The notes beneath the pieces are model-generated. The model had not been told where the DNA came from. It did not search any database and worked only from the letters and a program-made list of their open reading frames with translations. DNA of 64,000 bases from JAVBPA01 sp031549925 (GTDB taxonomy: Bacteria; Bacillota; Clostridia; Oscillospirales; CAG-272), in the NCBI GenBank assembly GCA_031549925.1, contig JAVBPA010000017.1, forward strand, positions 1 to 64,000. Reading direction: 5' to 3'. Position 1 is the first letter of the stretch. Each line of letters starts with the position of its first letter. Positions 19,877 to 28,448 of this stretch are shown piece by piece. The position numbers and the translations under genes are program-made.

Positions 19877-21211
19877 TTATTTGTTACGTTTTAATTTGCC
19901 GTGTTCGGCTGTTGTTATATAACCTTTTATTTCAAGGTTTGTAAGAGCTGTTAAAACATCGGCAGTCGATAAACCGCGTCCGAAAAGCTTATCTGTTGAA
20001 ACAGATTCATCTTCCGGTATATAACTGTATAATAATTCTTCTTTTTCACTTAACCGGATTTTATCAAAAGATGGAAGCTTTAGCGGTTCTGTATTTGTAT
20101 TATCTCCGCCGGCTACAATTATTTTAGGGCGTTCCCTTCTTTTTTGATAATTGTTATTAGCATCGTTGTTATTATCATTTGTTTTTTGATTGTCTGAGAT
20201 ATCTGCTGTGATATTAATATTTTTTGTTGTTTTATTATTTACAATTTTATTTTTATTATTAACATACGGCTGATTTTTAGGTTCGGGGATATATTTTTTT
20301 GTTATAATAGGAGCTTGTCTCGTAAAATTGTTGTTTTTATATAATTTGTATAAATCGTTGTAGTCGTTTAAAATATCATAAGCGTCTGTAATTATTTTTG
20401 CGCCTTTGCGTATCAAATCATTAGTACCCGCCGAATTTGCTTCACCGATATTTCCCGGAACTGCGTATACGTTTTTTCCCTGATGAAGAGCATGTTTTGC
20501 GGTGATGAGAGAACCGCTCCCATTATTCGCCTCAATAACTACCGTTCCTTCTGATATTCCGCTCATGATACGGTTTCGATTGGGGAAATTTTGGGAATTC
20601 GGCGGAGTTCCGGGATGATATTCAGTCATTATAGTTCCGCGTGCGATTAATTCGTTCATCAAATTTTCATTAAATTTAGGGTAAACTACGTCAATACCGC
20701 ATCCGAAAACCGCTATAGTTTCACCGAAAGCATCGATTGCCGCCCGATGGCAGATAGAATCCACTCCTTCGGCCATACCGCTGACTATAACCGCTCCGGA
20801 TCTTAATAAATCATATGATATAGTGTATGCAAGTCTCTTTCCGTATTCCGTCATACGGCGCGTGCCGACACATGCTATGCACAGCTTTGAATCGATGTCG
20901 GGAATTTTTCCCATGTAATACAATAAAACCGGTTTGTTTTCTATTCTAAGCAAACGGCGCGGATAATATTCATGACCCGCGTGAAGAATCCCTACATTAT
21001 TCTTTTCACAATAACTATATATATTTTTTGCTTCTTCCAAATCTTTCGGAAAAGATTTTACACGCTTTTTAAATATTTCTTCAAGCTCGCTGTCTGTGGC
21101 ATTATATATTTTTTTTGCGTCGTTATTAAAGTTCAACAGTAATTTTTCGGAAATATTATAATTATATTTACACACCAAACTTAGCCATATCCAATAAATT
21201 ATGTCATTCAT
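19877..21211 (-). CDS. dprA: DNA-processing protein DprA (Smf)
   Basis: DprA binds incoming single-stranded DNA and loads RecA during natural transformation, and occurs widely even in strains not known to be competent. The Rossmann core is well conserved: CVGTRRMTEYGKRLA, VSGMAEGVDSICHRAA, VFGCGIDVVYP, GTPPNSQNFPNRNRIMSG, NNGSGSLITAKHALHQGKNVYAVPG. A winged-helix-like C-terminal domain (about 385-444) ends the protein. Between them lies an unusual Asn/Lys-rich low-complexity linker of roughly 80 residues. I prefer the ATG at 21211 (MNDIIYWIWLSLV, a normal DprA beginning) over a TTG at 21232. The competence-linked genes comF and recD2 lie 33 kb away in the same window. Confidence 0.94.
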   Translation of the reverse strand: MNDIIYWIWLSLVCKYNYNISEKLLLNFNNDAKKIYNATDSELEEIFKKRVKSFPKDLEEAKNIYSYCEKNNVGILHAGHEYYPRRLLRIENKPVLLYYMGKIPDIDSKLCIACVGTRRMTEYGKRLAYTISYDLLRSGAVIVSGMAEGVDSICHRAAIDAFGETIAVFGCGIDVVYPKFNENLMNELIARGTIMTEYHPGTPPNSQNFPNRNRIMSGISEGTVVIEANNGSGSLITAKHALHQGKNVYAVPGNIGEANSAGTNDLIRKGAKIITDAYDILNDYNDLYKLYKNNNFTRQAPIITKKYIPEPKNQPYVNNKNKIVNNKTTKNINITADISDNQKTNDNNNDANNNYQKRRERPKIIVAGGDNTNTEPLKLPSFDKIRLSEKEELLYSYIPEDESVSTDKLFGRGLSTADVLTALTNLEIKGYITTAEHGKLKRNK

Positions 21212-21252
21212 ATTCTTAACCAAATAAAACAAACTAAAATTAAAATTTTTAT

Positions 21253-22074
21253 TTATTTAACAGATTCATACATTTTATACAGCAATATTGCCGCCGCCGC
21301 AGAAGCGTTCAATGATTCGGTCATGTTTTCTATGGGAATAAAAACACTTGCGGAACAAAGTTTTATTATTTTTTCATCTATTCCGTGTCCTTCGTTTCCT
21401 ATTATAAAGCAGGTTTTTTGGTTAATACATAAATCGTGAAGTTTTATTGCTTCTCTGTCGGGAGCTGCTGCAAAAACCGAATAACCTTCTTTTTTTAATT
21501 TTTCTATAACTTCGGAGATATCGTAACAAACCGTAATTTTTTGGCGGAAAACTGCACCCATGGAAGCTCTGATCGTTTTCTGATTATATATATCGGCACA
21601 TTCGAAGTTACAAATCAATTCTCCTATTCCGAAAGCGGAAGCCGATCTGATAATAGTTCCGAAATTTCCGGGATCCTGTAAGCTGTATATAATAAATTTT
21701 ACATTATTACACCCGTTTTTATTATTGTTTAGGGTAATATTGTTAGTATTATCATATATTTTAATATATTTATGTAAAAAGTCAATACGCGGAGCTATAC
21801 AAATTATACCTTCGGGATTTTTTTCTTCTGAAATTTTTGAAAAAACCTCCCGTGAGACGAGTTTTATATCATAATTATTGAAATCTGAGCTATATTTATC
21901 ATAGTAATCAGGAGTTGCTATAACATATTTAAGAGGTATTTTTGCGGCTTTTGCTTCGCAGAAAAGTTTTCTTCCTTCAAATATAAACAAACCGCTGTCA
22001 TCGCGGTACTTTTTTTGCGACAGGGCGGTTGTTTTTATTATAAACGGATTATTTTTCGATGTTATTATTTCCAT
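21253..22074 (-). CDS. TrmH/SpoU-family RNA 2'-O-methyltransferase
   Basis: SPOUT-knot enzymes of this family methylate ribose 2'-OH in tRNA or 23S rRNA. The N-terminal substrate-binding domain (ITSKNNPFIIKTTALSQKKYR..GLFIFEGRKL) resembles the RlmB/TsnR type. The catalytic domain has the three family motifs: YSLQDPGNFGTIIRSASAFGI, FIIGNEGHGID and VFIPIENMTESLNASAAAAILLY. A stretch of Asn between the domains (about 115-125) is low complexity. I start at the ATG at 22074 rather than a TTG at 22083. The exact RNA target cannot be told from sequence. Confidence 0.9.
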   Translation of the reverse strand: MEIITSKNNPFIIKTTALSQKKYRDDSGLFIFEGRKLFCEAKAAKIPLKYVIATPDYYDKYSSDFNNYDIKLVSREVFSKISEEKNPEGIICIAPRIDFLHKYIKIYDNTNNITLNNNKNGCNNVKFIIYSLQDPGNFGTIIRSASAFGIGELICNFECADIYNQKTIRASMGAVFRQKITVCYDISEVIEKLKKEGYSVFAAAPDREAIKLHDLCINQKTCFIIGNEGHGIDEKIIKLCSASVFIPIENMTESLNASAAAAILLYKMYESVK

Positions 22075-22093
22075 AAAATACAATCTGAACTTT

Positions 22094-23005
22094 TTAATTT
22101 TTCATTAATGAATTCTGTTCCAAGTAATCGATATATTCTTCCAGACAAATTTGCATTTCATGTATACGTGTTGCGTGGTATCTGCCAACAAACCGAAAAT
22201 GCCACGGTTCGAAAGATATTTTTGTGATTTCAGTTTTATCTTTCGGAAAACGTATTATAAAACCGAATTTATAGCAGTTATCAGCAAGCCATTGAGCGGA
22301 AGCTGTATTAGCAAAGGAGATATCCGCTGACGGAAGATTGTGCATGTCTACGCAAAGTCCGCTCTGGTGCTCGCTTGTTCCCGGAATCGCAACTTCCGTA
22401 ATTGCGAGATTGTATGCATCTTCGTTTGACATAAAATAAGGAGAAGCTTCATATTTCGCAACCTGCTGTGAAAGGAGCCAAACCTGCGTATTATAACTGC
22501 GCCACCCGCTTGTCACGGTGACATCTTTAATATCACAAGCTTTAGCTTCATTCAAAAAAGCTTTTAGGGCGTTTGCGGGAGCGTTTCTCATATACTGGAC
22601 ATCGCGTCCCGCACGTGTGGGTATTTGAATTAAATCATTCGGTTTATAATCCTCCGATAATAAATTTTCATAATTTATAAGCAGAAGATAATCATTGCGT
22701 TCTGTTTCCGGAGGATCTATATAAATTTCATACTGCGATATATCGGTTTTATATTCGTATTCATATACTTTTTCGGGGATATTATATTCATGCGCCTCAA
22801 TATTAATCTGCGGAGGAGGCTGCGGTGATATTTCCTGGAGTACTATTTTAGGATATTCCCGCAATGGTCCGGTATTCGTGTTTATTTTCAAAATCACGAA
22901 AGTAACAGAAAAAACAATGGCGAAAATGACCGCAGTTAAAATGATATATATTAATATTCTGAACAAATAAACCGGTATACGTTGTTTTACATAATTAGTA
23001 TTCAT
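22094..23005 (-). CDS. VanY-type D-Ala-D-Ala carboxypeptidase (peptidase M15B)
   Basis: This 303-residue protein has an N-terminal membrane anchor (about 11-37), a proline-rich linker, and an extracellular zinc peptidase domain from about 135. Motifs are VTSGWRSYNTQ, GTSEHQSGLCVDMHN (zinc His and Asp), WLADNCYKFGFIIRFP and FEPWHFRFVG (third ligand region). The family trims D-Ala from peptidoglycan peptides. Nothing here points to vancomycin resistance; lone VanY-like carboxypeptidases are common in Clostridia. It lies 23 bases after the Gln/Asn-rich protein gene and 19 before the methyltransferase gene. Confidence 0.92.
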   Translation of the reverse strand: MNTNYVKQRIPVYLFRILIYIILTAVIFAIVFSVTFVILKINTNTGPLREYPKIVLQEISPQPPPQINIEAHEYNIPEKVYEYEYKTDISQYEIYIDPPETERNDYLLLINYENLLSEDYKPNDLIQIPTRAGRDVQYMRNAPANALKAFLNEAKACDIKDVTVTSGWRSYNTQVWLLSQQVAKYEASPYFMSNEDAYNLAITEVAIPGTSEHQSGLCVDMHNLPSADISFANTASAQWLADNCYKFGFIIRFPKDKTEITKISFEPWHFRFVGRYHATRIHEMQICLEEYIDYLEQNSLMKN

Positions 23006-23028
23006 TTTGTTTTATATCTTAATTTATT

Positions 23029-24309
23029 TTATTGTTGCCTCTGCGTGGCAGAAGACTGCGTGGTAGGAGGTTGCGCGGTAGGATCCTGAGGGTCTTGGGG
23101 AGGTTCTTTAATAGGATTGGTTAATTCAAGCAGATAATCTCCGATTGAATGTTCAGGTATATTTTTTGAGGATTCCGAGCTTCTTAAATTAAAAGATAAT
23201 TCGGTATAAATTATTTCCGGTAAAGTTGTTTTCGCTTTTTCTTTTTCGGATAATTTTTCATAAGCATCAATAGCAGCGTAACTTTCATCTGTTAAAACAC
23301 GTTCAACAATAATACTTTTTGATTTTTTTTCAATTACTGCTTCAGCTTTCATACCGTTCATGTATCTTTCGATAAACTCAAGAGGTACATATACATTTCC
23401 GTCGTCCCAAATAACAGGCACTGTTAAACGAAGCGGAATATTATTTATATATATCAATCCGGAGTTTAACACAAAACGGACATTGTCATTTGTCTCGTTA
23501 TTCAATATATATCTCAGTTGTTTTGAATTACCTGTCGTCACCATAGAACAGTACAAAGCTACATCGGTCATATTTACATAATAATTTTTATAATAATACA
23601 GTTCCGATGCTCTTTTTTCGCTGCTTAAAAAAATTTCATGTTTATAGCCGATAGTATATGTAACATTTCCCAAATTTCCGTTTGAATTCAAATTTATAAA
23701 AAAGAAAGCTGCCGATACACCGAATAATAACAAAGTAACAATAATGTATATTATAAATCTTTTCAAGAAAAGTATCAGCGAATTTATTAAACGTTTTTTT
23801 AATAATTCTCTTTTTTTGGTAATTTGAATTTTGCGTTCTTCCGGTGACAATTTCCGAGATGGAGGTTTTTTATTTTGTTTCGGAATTGCTGTCGGTTTTT
23901 GGTTTTGTACAGGCTTTACATTTCCGGCTTGATAATTTTGTCGTTGTCTTTGATTTTGCAAATTCACGTTTGATGAATTTATCGGTTTCGCCGTATTACC
24001 GGATTGATTTTGTTGCTTTGGTCTCTGAGGCGGATTATGCGAAGGGTTGTACGGACGCGTATTCGTGTTCATATATGGATTTTGCGTTCGGTATTGTGTG
24101 TTTTGTTGTGTATTTACAGTATTATTATATTGACTCTGTTGCGTTTTTTGCATATTATATTGTTCTTGCTGCCCATACTGCCGGTTGGGATTTTGGTTTC
24201 TTTGCTGAGGATGAGGAGGCTGTGTTGGCCTATTGTTATTTTTTTGACGCCATTCCGGATTGTTATAATTTCCGGAATTATTGCTTCGGGGTATTCTGTT
24301 GTTATTCAT
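23029..24309 (-). CDS. Single-pass membrane protein with Gln/Asn/Pro-rich tail and copper amine oxidase N-like domain
   Basis: I do not recognise a named family for the whole 426-residue protein. Residues 1 to about 150 are extremely rich in Gln, Asn, Pro and Tyr with almost no hydrophobic core, so probably disordered. A basic stretch and one membrane segment follow (about 187-210, FIIYIIVTLLLFGVSAAFFF). The outer part has YVNMTDVALYCSM, FVLNSGLIYINNIPLRLTVP and WDDGNVYVPLEFIERYMNGM followed by KSKSIIVERV, which resemble the copper amine oxidase N-terminal domain, a small wall-exposed module in Clostridia. The last 30 residues are Pro/Gln/Thr-rich. By the membrane topology the Gln/Asn tail would be cytoplasmic. 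It lies 9 bases after the anSME gene. Function unknown. Confidence 0.75.
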   Translation of the reverse strand: MNNNRIPRSNNSGNYNNPEWRQKNNNRPTQPPHPQQRNQNPNRQYGQQEQYNMQKTQQSQYNNTVNTQQNTQYRTQNPYMNTNTRPYNPSHNPPQRPKQQNQSGNTAKPINSSNVNLQNQRQRQNYQAGNVKPVQNQKPTAIPKQNKKPPSRKLSPEERKIQITKKRELLKKRLINSLILFLKRFIIYIIVTLLLFGVSAAFFFINLNSNGNLGNVTYTIGYKHEIFLSSEKRASELYYYKNYYVNMTDVALYCSMVTTGNSKQLRYILNNETNDNVRFVLNSGLIYINNIPLRLTVPVIWDDGNVYVPLEFIERYMNGMKAEAVIEKKSKSIIVERVLTDESYAAIDAYEKLSEKEKAKTTLPEIIYTELSFNLRSSESSKNIPEHSIGDYLLELTNPIKEPPQDPQDPTAQPPTTQSSATQRQQ

Positions 24310-24318
24310 TAGATGATA

Positions 24319-25434
24319 TTACCCCCGATTTAATAATTTTGCCAGCTCCGTTATTTTTGTATATGTATATTTATAAAAATTTTTATATGCTTCGCAATAT
24401 ATGTATTCGTTATCTTTTTTAAATCTGAAACATCCGCCGCGGCATATTCTGTACCAGTCGCAATTGATACATTTATTGCTGTGATGGCGCGAAACTTCGA
24501 TAAATTCTTTTGCCTGATTTCCTTGTGCAATTTCAGTGAATGTCTGCTTGCGGATATTTCCGAGTTTATATTTGTCAAGCGCCCAAAAATCGCACGGATA
24601 AACTCCTCCGTCGGATTCTATGACATATTGTACAGCGCATATCCCGCAAGTTCCGCATGATGTTGTCCTGACTCCTGCGGCAGCCCGCAAATAATCATCG
24701 AAATGACGTATCGAAACATCCGGTTCTTTTCCTCTCGATAAAAATGGATAGACATCATCATACCATAAATCAAACAATGTTTTATTGAAATTTTCCCATG
24801 CTTCATTTGAAGGAGCATAATTTTTATCATCGCCATTAAAAGGAGAAAGGCAGGGAATGAACTGCATATATTTCCAGTTTTGCTTTTTATAAAATTGATA
24901 GATTTTCGCTGCGTGCCGGACTGTAGCGGAATTTACGACCGTGAGAATGTTATACGCAACATTATACCTATTAAATTCCAAAGAACAGGCAATTACCCTG
25001 GAAGCTGTTCCGGCCCCAAAAGAGTCAATGCGGTTTAAATCATGATCCTCACGGGTACCGTCAAAAGATAAACCTACAAGAAAATTATTTTCAGAAAAAA
25101 AACTTGCCCATTTTTTTCTGTCCGCAAACAAACCGTTAGTTTGTATTGTATAGTTTATATCAATATTTTTTTTATTAAGTTCTTTTACCTTATTTATGAA
25201 AAAGAGAAAAAAATCAAACCCGGCGCATGTAGGTTCACCGCCTTGAAAAGCAAAAGTAACATATTGCTCCGCTTCCTCAAACGCGCGCCGGATTATAATT
25301 TCCGCTGTTTCTTCTGACATAATTCCATAACTGACAACGCTGCGGTTTTTGGCTTCGTCGCAGTAAAAACAATATCTGCACTTCATATTACAGATACTTG
25401 ACGCGGGTTTTATCAGCATGGAAAGAGGGGGCAT
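24319..25434 (-). CDS. Anaerobic sulfatase-maturating enzyme (radical SAM/SPASM)
   Basis: anSME converts the active-site Cys (or Ser) of sulfatases to formylglycine without oxygen. This 371-residue protein begins LIKPASSICNMKCRYCFY, with the radical SAM cysteines at 15, 19 and 22. It continues with FAFQGGEPTCAG and IQTNG, and ends with a SPASM domain carrying extra cluster cysteines (TSCGTCGICAVQYVIESDGG..CDF and KCINCDWYRICRGGCFR). Its neighbour 18 bases upstream in the transcript is a Cys-type sulfatase, the obvious substrate. The start has GGAG 5 bases before the ATG. Confidence 0.95.
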   Translation of the reverse strand: MPPLSMLIKPASSICNMKCRYCFYCDEAKNRSVVSYGIMSEETAEIIIRRAFEEAEQYVTFAFQGGEPTCAGFDFFLFFINKVKELNKKNIDINYTIQTNGLFADRKKWASFFSENNFLVGLSFDGTREDHDLNRIDSFGAGTASRVIACSLEFNRYNVAYNILTVVNSATVRHAAKIYQFYKKQNWKYMQFIPCLSPFNGDDKNYAPSNEAWENFNKTLFDLWYDDVYPFLSRGKEPDVSIRHFDDYLRAAAGVRTTSCGTCGICAVQYVIESDGGVYPCDFWALDKYKLGNIRKQTFTEIAQGNQAKEFIEVSRHHSNKCINCDWYRICRGGCFRFKKDNEYIYCEAYKNFYKYTYTKITELAKLLNRG

Positions 25435-25452
25435 AATATCTCCGTTTTTTAT

Positions 25453-26844
25453 TTATAATTTTCTTCCGAGGAGAAGCTGATTTTTCGTCCAGCCTAAGAC
25501 AGGATCTCCGCAGCGTGACAATTCGCCGTGAAGCTTTATTCTCAGTTGTGAAAGTGTTTCGGATATTTTAGGATCGTGTATTATATTCCGAAGTTCATAC
25601 GGATCTTCTTTTAAATCATAAAATTCATCCGTATCTGTTAAATTCCAAACATATTTATAATTCCCGTCGCAAATCATACGCTGGCAATATAAACCGAATT
25701 GCTGACCGTTATAGGTTGATACCGCAAAATCTCTTCCGTCGGTGGGTATACCGGAATATAAAAGCTGCGATAAATCCGCACCCTGGAAAATACCTCCCGG
25801 AACATTTTCGCAAACCATTGCCATAAGTGTAGGAGGGATATCAAGGCATTGATGTACAAATCCTGTAAAACGATTCGGAATAATATGTCCGTCCCATCTT
25901 ATTATCATCGGAATATGACAAAGGTCCTGATACAAATTGTAATGCTTGTCAATTAAGCGGTGGCTTCCGCACATATCGCCGTGATCTGTCGTATAAATAA
26001 TTATAGTGTTTTCTATTTCGCCGGTTTTTTCCAGATGATCGAGTATTCGTCCAACAGCATCGTCGTACTGGGATATAATTCCGTAATAATAAGCGGCAGT
26101 GTATTTCCATTTATCCCAACCGCGGTCTTCCAGTTCCCAATTTATCAACTGTTGATGCTGTATATACGGTTTTCCTTCAAATGTTTCATAAAATCCTCCC
26201 CAAACCGGAATGCTGTCCGGGTCGTACATTGTATCAAAAGGAGCCGAAGGACGGCAAGGCAAATGAGGTTCGGGGTTGTCCATATGTATAAACCAAGGAT
26301 TTTCCTGATTCGAATATTCATCGATTTTTTCAATAACATGTTTCGCCGCGAGATGCGTATAACTGTCATCAAGAGCCACCGGATTTGTTTCGCCGAAGTA
26401 TCCGTTTTTATATTGTACATTCGGATATTTTGATGAAATTTCCGAATTTATTTGTCCGCGTGAAATAAAGCTTTTATAACCGTAATAATCCGGTGAATGT
26501 TTGTCGTCGGCTTCCCATGAACCAATAAATGAAGAATTATATCCGGAATCTGCAAGCTGTCTTGTCCATGAATAAGAATTTTCAGGTATCATATTTACAG
26601 GAAATACTATATGCGGATTCCAAAGTCCCCCGTGCGCTTCGGGACGTTTTCCCATCATCATAGCCTGTCTTGCGGGAGCACAAACGGGAATAGGAGTATA
26701 CGCGTTTTCAAAAAATACACCTTTGTCGGAAATTCGTTTTAGGTTAGGCGTAGAAACGGGATATCCTCCGCTCATTTCTATACAGTCATAACGCTGCTGG
26801 TCATATGTCATGAGCAATATATTCGGACGTTTATCTTTACTCAT
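25453..26844 (-). CDS. Sulfatase (formylglycine-dependent, Cys type)
   Basis: The protein has 463 residues. The sulfatase core is visible: RPNILLMTYDQQR with metal-binding Asp15/Gln16, then PVCAPARQAMMMGKRPEAHG, where Cys55 in CxPxR is the residue converted to formylglycine, and IIYTTDHGDMCGSHRL with the second metal-site Asp/His. There is no signal peptide, so it is probably cytoplasmic, acting on imported sulfated sugars. Substrate cannot be told; sulfated mucin or glycosaminoglycan sugars would fit the fucosidases and nagA in the window. It is the first gene of the long minus-strand series, with a good promoter at 26925-26953, and is followed by its maturase. Confidence 0.94.
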   Translation of the reverse strand: MSKDKRPNILLMTYDQQRYDCIEMSGGYPVSTPNLKRISDKGVFFENAYTPIPVCAPARQAMMMGKRPEAHGGLWNPHIVFPVNMIPENSYSWTRQLADSGYNSSFIGSWEADDKHSPDYYGYKSFISRGQINSEISSKYPNVQYKNGYFGETNPVALDDSYTHLAAKHVIEKIDEYSNQENPWFIHMDNPEPHLPCRPSAPFDTMYDPDSIPVWGGFYETFEGKPYIQHQQLINWELEDRGWDKWKYTAAYYYGIISQYDDAVGRILDHLEKTGEIENTIIIYTTDHGDMCGSHRLIDKHYNLYQDLCHIPMIIRWDGHIIPNRFTGFVHQCLDIPPTLMAMVCENVPGGIFQGADLSQLLYSGIPTDGRDFAVSTYNGQQFGLYCQRMICDGNYKYVWNLTDTDEFYDLKEDPYELRNIIHDPKISETLSQLRIKLHGELSRCGDPVLGWTKNQLLLGRKL

Positions 26845-26924
26845 ATATTTTTATATTCTCCGATATTTATATCCGTAATAATTTTATATAATTAAAAATT
26901 GCCTTCTTTGCTGGCGTGTTATGG

Positions 26925-26953
26925 ATTATAACATGATATGATGTAAATTTCAA
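26925..26953 (-). promoter_or_regulatory. Sigma-A-type promoter for the sulfatase gene series
   Basis: On the minus strand TTGAAA, a 17-base spacer and TATAAT. The expected transcript would start about 75 bases before the sulfatase ATG. Confidence 0.75.
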
Positions 26954-27009
26954 GCACATTTTTATTTGTTGTTATTACATATAATGTTAACGTTCGACTT
27001 TAAAATTTA

Positions 27010-27043
27010 CTAAAATAATAAAAACGGCGGTTTTTTACCGCCG
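27010..27043 (-). terminator. Intrinsic terminator in the 26845-27212 gap
   Basis: On the minus strand CGGCGGT and ACCGCCG (27037-27043 with 27025-27031) form a 7-bp GC-rich stem with a 5-nt A loop, followed by TTTTTATTATTTTAG. It ends the transcript of the isomerase-like gene at 27213-27941, about 170 bases past its stop, and lies just upstream of the sulfatase promoter. Confidence 0.88.
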
Positions 27044-27212
27044 CAAACCTAAAATCGAATTAAAAATTTGTAAAATAAATCCAAAATCATATTTTTATAA
27101 CGCTGATAATTATGTGTTTTTGGTGATTCGTAAAATTATTTTAAATTTTATTGAAAAATTTCGTTGTATTTTATCTTTAAATAATAGGATGAATATTTTA
27201 ATAATTTACAAT

Positions 27213-27941
27213 TCAATCCTGAGAATCCAACTTCTTTAAATAATCCATACAGCGTCCGACTTCCGATATTCCGTCCGGAGTAAGCGTTTCGCTTTCGACA
27301 ACCATTGTAAATCCCAATTCAATCGCTTTTTTACGTACAGCCGCTACAGGAGCACAGCCTTCGCCGAGAGAATATCCCATATGTCCGCCGTCGCCGTCTT
27401 TTAAATGGATAAGCTTAATACGGTCACGGAGACGTTCAATTATTTCAACCGGATCTTTTTTTGCCGCAAATGCCCAGTATGTGTCGATTTGAAATAATAT
27501 ACCGGTGCGTTCCTGTAATTGTTCATGTATCATAGTACCATCTGAATTCGGTAAAAATTCATGGGAATGATTGTGGTAATGAAGGTCAATTCCTTCTGCG
27601 TTAAGTTTAGGCTGACATACCTTTACCATTTCGACAAAAGAATCAATTTTTTCCTGATTACCCAAATCAGCGCCGGGAATTATAATATTTTTGTTTCCGA
27701 TAGTTTTGTGATATTTAACTGTTTCGGAAAAATTATTTGCGACTTCCTGCCAGCCTGTATGAGTACTTGAACAATAAAGCCCGTAATTATCAAGCATAGC
27801 TTTTATTTCTTCTGCGGGTATTCCGAAAAATCCTGCGAATTCAACAAAACTATAGCCCATTTCAGCAACAGATTTTAAAGCGAATTCCATGCGTTTATCG
27901 GTTATATCGCGGAGGCTGTACATTTGAATTCCGTATTTCAT
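27213..27941 (-). CDS. Sugar phosphate isomerase/epimerase-like TIM-barrel protein
   Basis: This 242-residue protein belongs to the xylose isomerase-like TIM-barrel family. Visible blocks are YGIQMYSLRDI at the N-terminus, VAEMGYSFVEFAGF, YGLYCSSTHTGW, NKNIIIPG, IDLHYHNHSHEFLP with several His, GILFQIDTYWAFAAKKDPVEII, IKLIHLKDGD and FTMVVESET. The acidic and His residues on these strands form the expected metal site. Members isomerise or dehydrate many sugars and cyclitols, so the substrate is unknown. GAGGTGA precedes the ATG. It is a single-gene unit with its own promoter (27991-28019) and terminator (27010-27043). Confidence 0.85.
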   Translation of the reverse strand: MKYGIQMYSLRDITDKRMEFALKSVAEMGYSFVEFAGFFGIPAEEIKAMLDNYGLYCSSTHTGWQEVANNFSETVKYHKTIGNKNIIIPGADLGNQEKIDSFVEMVKVCQPKLNAEGIDLHYHNHSHEFLPNSDGTMIHEQLQERTGILFQIDTYWAFAAKKDPVEIIERLRDRIKLIHLKDGDGGHMGYSLGEGCAPVAAVRKKAIELGFTMVVESETLTPDGISEVGRCMDYLKKLDSQD

Positions 27942-27990
27942 TTAAAATCACCTCAATAAATATAAAATTTGGTATCTCTGATATAAACGC

Positions 27991-28019
27991 ATTATATTAC
28001 AAATAATAATTGTTTGCAA
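27991..28019 (-). promoter_or_regulatory. Sigma-A-type promoter for the isomerase-like gene
   Basis: On the minus strand TTGCAA, 17 bases, TATAAT; the transcript start would be about 43 bases before the ATG. It sits in the 507-base divergent gap 27942-28448, which is otherwise AT-rich without a recognisable gene. Confidence 0.7.
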
Positions 28020-28072
28020 TAGTTAAATATAGTATTTTGTAAAAGAAACTGTGTCTATTTTATTATCAACTA

Positions 28073-28101
28073 TTGATTTACTTTTAATTTATTGATATAA
28101 T
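28073..28101 (+). promoter_or_regulatory. Candidate promoter far upstream of nagA
   Basis: TTGATT, 17 bases, TATAAT on the plus strand. It lies about 350 bases before nagA, so its transcript would have a long AT-rich 5' leader (28108-28448). The leader contains only a small hairpin (GTAAAA AGC TTTTAC near 28197) and no riboswitch I recognise. Confidence 0.5.
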
Positions 28102-28448
28102 GCAGTATGAAAAGATATCATATTCCGATTTTACATATTTCATTTTATAAAAATTATTAATGTTCGTAAATGAAAGCAAATAAAATTAATAATAGCGTAA
28201 AAAGCTTTTACTGAGTATCACAGAATTACGAAATTTTTTTTGCAAAGTTTATATTATATCTTTTTGGATAAAGCTTTGCTTTGTTTTATTTTAATCTCGA
28301 ATTAAAGTAAAGTAAATTAATTATTTTATTATATTTAACACTTGATACTTGATATTTGGGATATATTCGGTTTTGTAAAACGAATTTAAAAAATATTTTT
28401 GAATTAAAAACTAAAATTTAATTATCAAAAAATCATACGGGAGTTTCC

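Noticed and set aside
23844..24422. A 192-codon plus-strand ORF
   Set aside because: It is antisense to the Gln/Asn-rich protein gene; its Tyr/Phe-rich text is the mirror of repeated Gln/Asn codons, and no ribosome binding site is present.
27942..28448. Replication origin at the point where gene direction flips
   Set aside because: There is no dnaA, dnaN or gyrB nearby and no cluster of DnaA boxes that I can see; divergent direction alone is weak evidence.
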